In this document: in pieces, positions 59,788 through 64,000 of the stretch
Layout: every line of letters begins with the position of its first letter
Position numbering within the stretch: position 1 is the stretch's first letter
From: Rhynchospora pubera
Taxonomy: Eukaryota > Streptophyta > Magnoliopsida > Poales > Cyperaceae
Length of the DNA stretch: 64,000 nt
Assembly (NCBI GenBank): GCA_028095005.1
Contig: CM051460.1
Location: 234,192,742-234,256,741 of the forward strand
Reading direction: 5' to 3'
Translations under genes and position numbers: made by a program
Notes under the pieces: generated by a model
The model's input: only the letters and a program-made list of their open reading frames with translations
Databases searched by the model: none
What the model was told of the DNA's origin: nothing

Positions 59788-60276
59788 AATAAAGCCACAA
59801 TTTTATTTAATTCAAAAGGGATTTCTTTTTTTGGATTCTTTGTGCCCAGCTTTCTCTTTTTCTTTTTTCTGAGCAAATTGAATTGTATTCTTATCATTGT
59901 CCTGAACTTTGTAGTTCTAATTATTCTTTTCTTGAAACGATAGAGGACAAATGTATTTGTAAACTGATAGAATGTATATCAAAATCAAAATTAAATTATA
60001 GATGTACCTTTTTTTTTATGCGTGTAGGTTACGTACTTATCATACAGTAGAGAAGTATGGTTTGATTATATCATCATATAGTCAACATGGTTTCATAGGA
60101 TTGTGGATTTACGCACATTGAAACACGTGCTATGGGGTGGGGGGTAGAGAATTGCTGGTCCTTTCCATACTAGGACTTCTAAATTGGAGCACTTGTATAG
60201 TTGCATGGGCTTGATAAGTTCTGCAACTAACATGCAATATAAGTGATAAGCTCAGTTTTGGCAGAGATTAACAACG
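59788..60276. other. 3' untranslated region and downstream spacer of the tRNA synthetase
   Basis: The T-rich 3' region to about 59960 with 'aatgaaat'-type signals absent but 'aaattaaatta' at about 59990 is where the transcript probably ends. Nothing else is recognised up to the retroelement. Confidence 0.4.
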
Positions 60277-60723
60277 TGAGAGAATTTAGAGATGAGAATT
60301 GAGCGGAAAAGATATTTTATTGATCGTGTGAGGATTACAATCTAAGTTTTACATGCTCTCTTTTCTATCAAAATGTCAACCCCTTCTACAATCGTCTACC
60401 CCCTCTATATATAGACCTATTTCCTATAACAGAATGCTGACGTCACCCGACAGCCGTTAGCCAACTTGGTGCCTCTAGATTCTCCCGAGTTATGTTCGGT
60501 GGGACGCTCCGTATGAGTTTGTTAGGTCCTGTCGGGACTTCATTTGGGGCGCGCTATTTGATTTTCCTTTTTCCCGCTTCTTTTCCTCCGTTGCGGGCCT
60601 CTTTTGGGTTGGGTTCCATATTCTTCTATTTGGGCCGAGCTTTATCGGGCCGGCCCTATCATAAGCCCTTGAACTTGGGATGAGTATTCATCGTAAGTTG
60701 AAAATTAAGTCGCAAAATACAGG

Positions 60724-61123
60724 ACTCTTAGGTGAGGCACGAAGTGGTGAAGCCCTTGAGTCCCGAACACATGACTCTTGGGTGAAGCACGAAGTGGTGA
60801 AGCCCTTGAGTCCCGAACACATGACTCTTGGGTGAAGCACGAAGTGGTGAAGCCCTTGAGTCTCGAACACATGACTCTTGGGTGAAGCACGAAGTGGTGA
60901 AGCCCTTGAGTCCCGAACACATGACTCTTGGGTGAAGCACGAAGTGGTGAAGCCCTTGAGTCTCGAACACATGACTCTTGGGTGAGGCACGAAATGGCGA
61001 AGCCCTTGAGTCCCGAACACATGACTCTTGGGTGAAGCACGAAGTGGTATTGCCCTTGAGTCCCGAACACATGACTCTTGGGTGAAGCACGAAGTGACGA
61101 AGCCTTTGAGTCCCGAACACATG
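60724..61123. repeat. 50-bp minisatellite, eight copies
   Basis: Units start at 60724 and every 50 bp to 61074, each beginning 'actctt' and containing 'cacgaagtgg' and 'cttgagtc'. Copies differ at a few positions (first, sixth, seventh and eighth units most). All three minus-strand frames stay open through it because the unit lacks stops on that strand; these are not genes. Confidence 0.92.
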
Positions 61124-61909
61124 AAACGGTTAGGCGGTCAAGTTACCTGGCTGTCGCTTGGTATGCGCCTTGATCCCAACGCCAACCCTTCCATTTTCGC
61201 CTCGTGATCTGTGAAAGTTTTTACCGCCTTTACTACTGTCCTTTCAACTTCTTGTCTTTTATACTCCATTCTCTCTCTTCTTCTGCCATTTATCACTTCA
61301 GCCTTCTCCTCTTCTCCTCTTTCTTCTTTGTTAGGCTATTCTCTCTTTGCTACTTTTCCAGACGATCGTTCATCATTACTCTCTTACTCTCCGGTGAGCT
61401 CCTCTTCTCGTCCTCCGACAGGCCTTCCTCTCCTTCTCCGGCGAGTTTTTCTCCGGCGAACTCCTTTTTTCAGGTATTCTTTTTCCTTTATCCTCCTTTT
61501 GCTCTGTTTTCCTTAGAAATACCATGGAATCGCCTTTTTCTATCTGTTTGGTATGAATGTCAGTGGGTTTAGAACTGGTATGGTTGATACCTACTGTGGT
61601 CTTGGTATAAAGATTATTTATTCCCCATTTTCTTGTTTATACCCTTCTTATAGTTAGCAAACAGTTCTCTACTGTTTCTTGTTTTATCTTTTTAGGTATG
61701 GTATATACCTTGTCTCTGTATCGATTGGTATAAAAGGTACAAAAGGTATAAAAGGTATTGGTGTGACTCCAACTATACTGTTGGTATTTGTTCTACGATG
61801 ATCCTGTTCATTATTACCAGTTCCTGTTCTACTTGCATCCGAACTCCTTTCATTGATGCTGCATGCTATCCTTAGGTATTGTGCTTATGTGTTTTGTTTT
61901 CCAGTTTCT

Positions 61910-64000
61910 ATGGCTTCTAGCAGTTCTAAGCCACAAATTCCCTCTTCGGACGTCCCAGAAAAATCTGCCAATTTGGAACGACAGATGGTTGTTCACTCTT
62001 CAACTGAGGGAAACCTTGAAATCGACAATTCTTCACCTGTTCGGGATCCCGAAAAGGGGAAAGGTTGAGTGGCTCCCAGAAAGGAGGTTTTTCGTCGCAC
62101 CTCTCGTCCTCTTGATGAAGTATTCAAGAAGACGCCTACCTTTCAATCTCAACCCTGGAGTGAGAAGTCTTTGTATGCCTTTTCTTGTCAGATTGGTCTC
62201 ACTGAGAAAAATGCCTTAGAAGCTGCAGCCCCAGAGGATCGACCTTACGATGAAGAAAAAGGGGCAGTTCTTTTCAAACCTTTATCGAGGTGTGGTTTCA
62301 AAGTCCCTCTTACCCAATTCGTGATCGACATTCTCTCGCTTCTCGAGATTGCTCCTGGACAACTTCACCCCAACGCCTGGTGCATCATTAGATCCTTCGA
62401 GACTGTGGTGACCTTGTTTTCCTTGGCTATGGGCTTTGAAGGAATGACAGCTTCCTTACGGATGTTCGGGCATTATTTTGGATTTTCAAAAGCTGGGGAT
62501 CTTTGTACCATTCGGAACAAGGTGAACATGGTCCTGTTCGGGAAGGTCAAGAAACTTGACAATTGGGAAACTCACTTCTGTTATCTTCGTCAACCTTATC
62601 TGGATGTGTTCGGGATTACTAAAAAATGGAATAAGGACACTGACAGTTTTAATGGTGTCTCCATTGATCCTCCCACTATAGAAGAATACGCCTTTCTTCT
62701 CAAATTGGACTCAGTCATCAAAACCGAAGGTCCAATTCGCTTGGTTTTCAATGGGACTTCCTTAGAGGAAGAATCTCCGATACATCTCGGGGTCGAAACT
62801 GTTATTCCACCAGTGGCCCCCCCGAAGGTCTTAAAAAGGGAGGTTGGTTCTACCGCTGCTTCTGAGCGTCGCCAGAAGAAAGCGCGACGAGATGCCGGAC
62901 CTGCTAAAGTGTCACATCCTGCGGTGTCCGAAGGAGGTATCTCGTTGAAAGGGACTGGAAGTACTAGTGGAAAGGGTCCTTCCCACACTCAACCTTCCCT
63001 GGAGACATCTTCTCACCCTCCTCCAGAAAGGGCAACTGTTGATGTTTCCGATGATGAGTTGTTCGTGGTACCCCCTCGTTTGCCAAAACCTTGTTCATCC
63101 AAAGTCGTGATTCCCCCTGCTTCGGAGCCTATTCTTGAATTTGTTCCCGAGTTCATCCCAGAACCTGTTCCCTCTCATTAGATTTCGGAGGGTTCAGCTC
63201 GTTCTTGTCCTCCAACTCCTGCCCGATCTCTTCCTTTGGAGGATGAAGACCTGATGCATTCTGCTTCTACTCCTCTTCAAATGCCTGCGAGTTCTCTGAG
63301 ATCTCACCTGGATGCAGCCGTTGTCACTCTGAACCCAGTATCTCCTTCATCTTCTCATTTAACTCATTGTCTGGCAGAGCTTCGAGCGATCTTTTCTGCT
63401 CAAGAGGCTCGCATTGCTTCTTTGGAAGTAGAGTTGGCGAAGGAGAAGTCAAAGGTACAAAATTTACATGTTGAACACGAACAGCATTATAAGGACTGGC
63501 ATTCTATGACTCACAACTATGTTGACTCTAACAAATTCATTGTACTGTTCGCTCAGAATCTTCTGAAGGAAAATACCGAGCAAGCCAAGAAATTGGAGGA
63601 TTTCGAGCGGCTAAGGCATTTACTGCTTTTGAAACTGGATTCATCCTTGAGACAAAAAGACCAACTCGTGGGTCTTCTAACTTCTACTCGGAAAGCTTTG
63701 GCTGAGGAAACAAGTAGGAGGCAGAAGTCCGAAAACATCTCGGAAATTCTCAAGGAAGAAGTGACAAAGTTATCAGTAGAGAATTCTCTTCTTGCCGGGG
63801 CTGCCGAGTTGTCTCAGGATGACAAGTACAAGATCTTTGAAGAACTTCTTCCTTCTTTCCTTCGTTCTCGCGCTTTCAAAAGGGCTGCTGGAATGCAGTC
63901 GGCGTCAGTTCTCAGAAGTGTTTTACTTCGAGTGTGTCGCGGGCTCCAATGGTCCTACCCGATTACAGACGAAGAATTTGGACTTCTTGCAGCTAATGAA
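61910..64000 (+). pseudogene. gag-like protein of a Gypsy-type element, partial, two nonsense codons
   Basis: A single frame runs from the ATG at 61910 to the window end except for TGA at 62066-62068 and TAG at 63179-63181. The middle part (about 62290-62560) has the family's core: QLHPNAWCIIRSFETVV, SLRMFGHYFGF, then WETHFCYL. A basic/Ser/Pro linker follows (RRQKKARRDAG; PEFIPEPVPSH). After the second stop the same frame stays open for 273 codons and is a long predicted coiled coil (AQEARIASLEVELAKEKSKV; KKLEDFERLRHLLLLK; LKEEVTKLSVENSLL). The protein would be a structural or nucleic-acid-binding Gag. Both stops could come from single C-to-T or G-to-A changes, the usual decay of methylated elements. 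The C-terminus lies outside the window. Confidence 0.65.

Larger units (their letters stand above)
60277..64000 (+). mobile_element. 5' part of a Gypsy-type element, continuing past the window
   Basis: The left edge is proposed at 'tgagagaattta' (60277), a start common in plant LTRs, but no second LTR is in view to confirm it and no primer binding site could be identified. A 50-bp minisatellite (60724-61123), a T-rich leader (61200-61500) and a gag-like gene (61910 onward) follow. The gag-like protein resembles the Pfam family called putative gypsy-type transposon (PF04195). Confidence 0.5.

Noticed and set aside
60688..61122. Three minus-strand frames of 121-144 codons with repeated peptides
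   Set aside because: They are the 50-bp minisatellite read in three phases; there is no gene context.
60724..61123. CRISPR-like array
   Set aside because: Units are uniform head-to-tail with no unique spacers, in plant DNA. It is a minisatellite.

Overview
This is nuclear DNA from a flowering plant, most likely a eudicot. The evidence is AT-rich intergenic DNA, GT..AG introns in long split genes, plant-type LTR retrotransposons, CACTA, hAT, Tourist-like and Helitron transposons, a tRNA-derived SINE, and plant gene families (a COMT-type O-methyltransferase, a clade-A PP2C fragment, an organellar tryptophanyl-tRNA synthetase).

Only one protein-coding host gene looks intact: a 15-exon organellar tryptophan--tRNA ligase (OVA4-like) at 55685-59787. 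Its exons join in frame to 403 codons. A second host gene, a COMT-type O-methyltransferase at 33135-45437, is a pseudogene. It carries a mini-CACTA in intron 2, a 9.36 kb Copia element in its last exon, a frameshift after that insertion and a faulty exon 3/4 junction. A third locus (17770-19188) is one PP2C exon split by a hAT-like transposon. A fourth (12187 to about 13600) has a TATA box and no convincing ORF, followed by a dense run of RNA hairpins with compensated stems. It is the best candidate here for an undescribed structured non-coding RNA.

Layout. 1-7150: old, broken LTR retrotransposons, namely a Gypsy deletion derivative and inverted, truncated relatives of the Copia element found later. 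8560-11206: a non-autonomous Helitron. 12187-13600: the structured RNA candidate. 14310-15476: a relic of a large LTR in reverse. 16740-20664: a SINE, MITEs, the PP2C fragment and hAT elements. 20875-29999: a CACTA transposon flanked by GGT, holding broken accessory-transposase genes, a 0.7 kb polypurine tract and a 3.8 kb solo LTR that itself holds a MITE. Its 3' end plus flank is duplicated in tandem to 31679. 33135-45437: the O-methyltransferase pseudogene and its insertions. 45551-47000: nested Tourist-like MITEs, foldback elements and a Helitron 5' end. 51949-53667: a compact gag-only LTR element (TR-GAG). 55685-59787: the tRNA synthetase. 60277-64000: the 5' part of a Gypsy-type element with a 50-bp minisatellite and a gag-like frame broken by two stops.

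The genes do not form a pathway. The window reads mainly as a record of nested transposition. Insertion order can be inferred from target-site duplications, and several elements (the Copia, the TR-GAG, the solo LTR) have clean ones. All alignments were made by eye; no database search was run.
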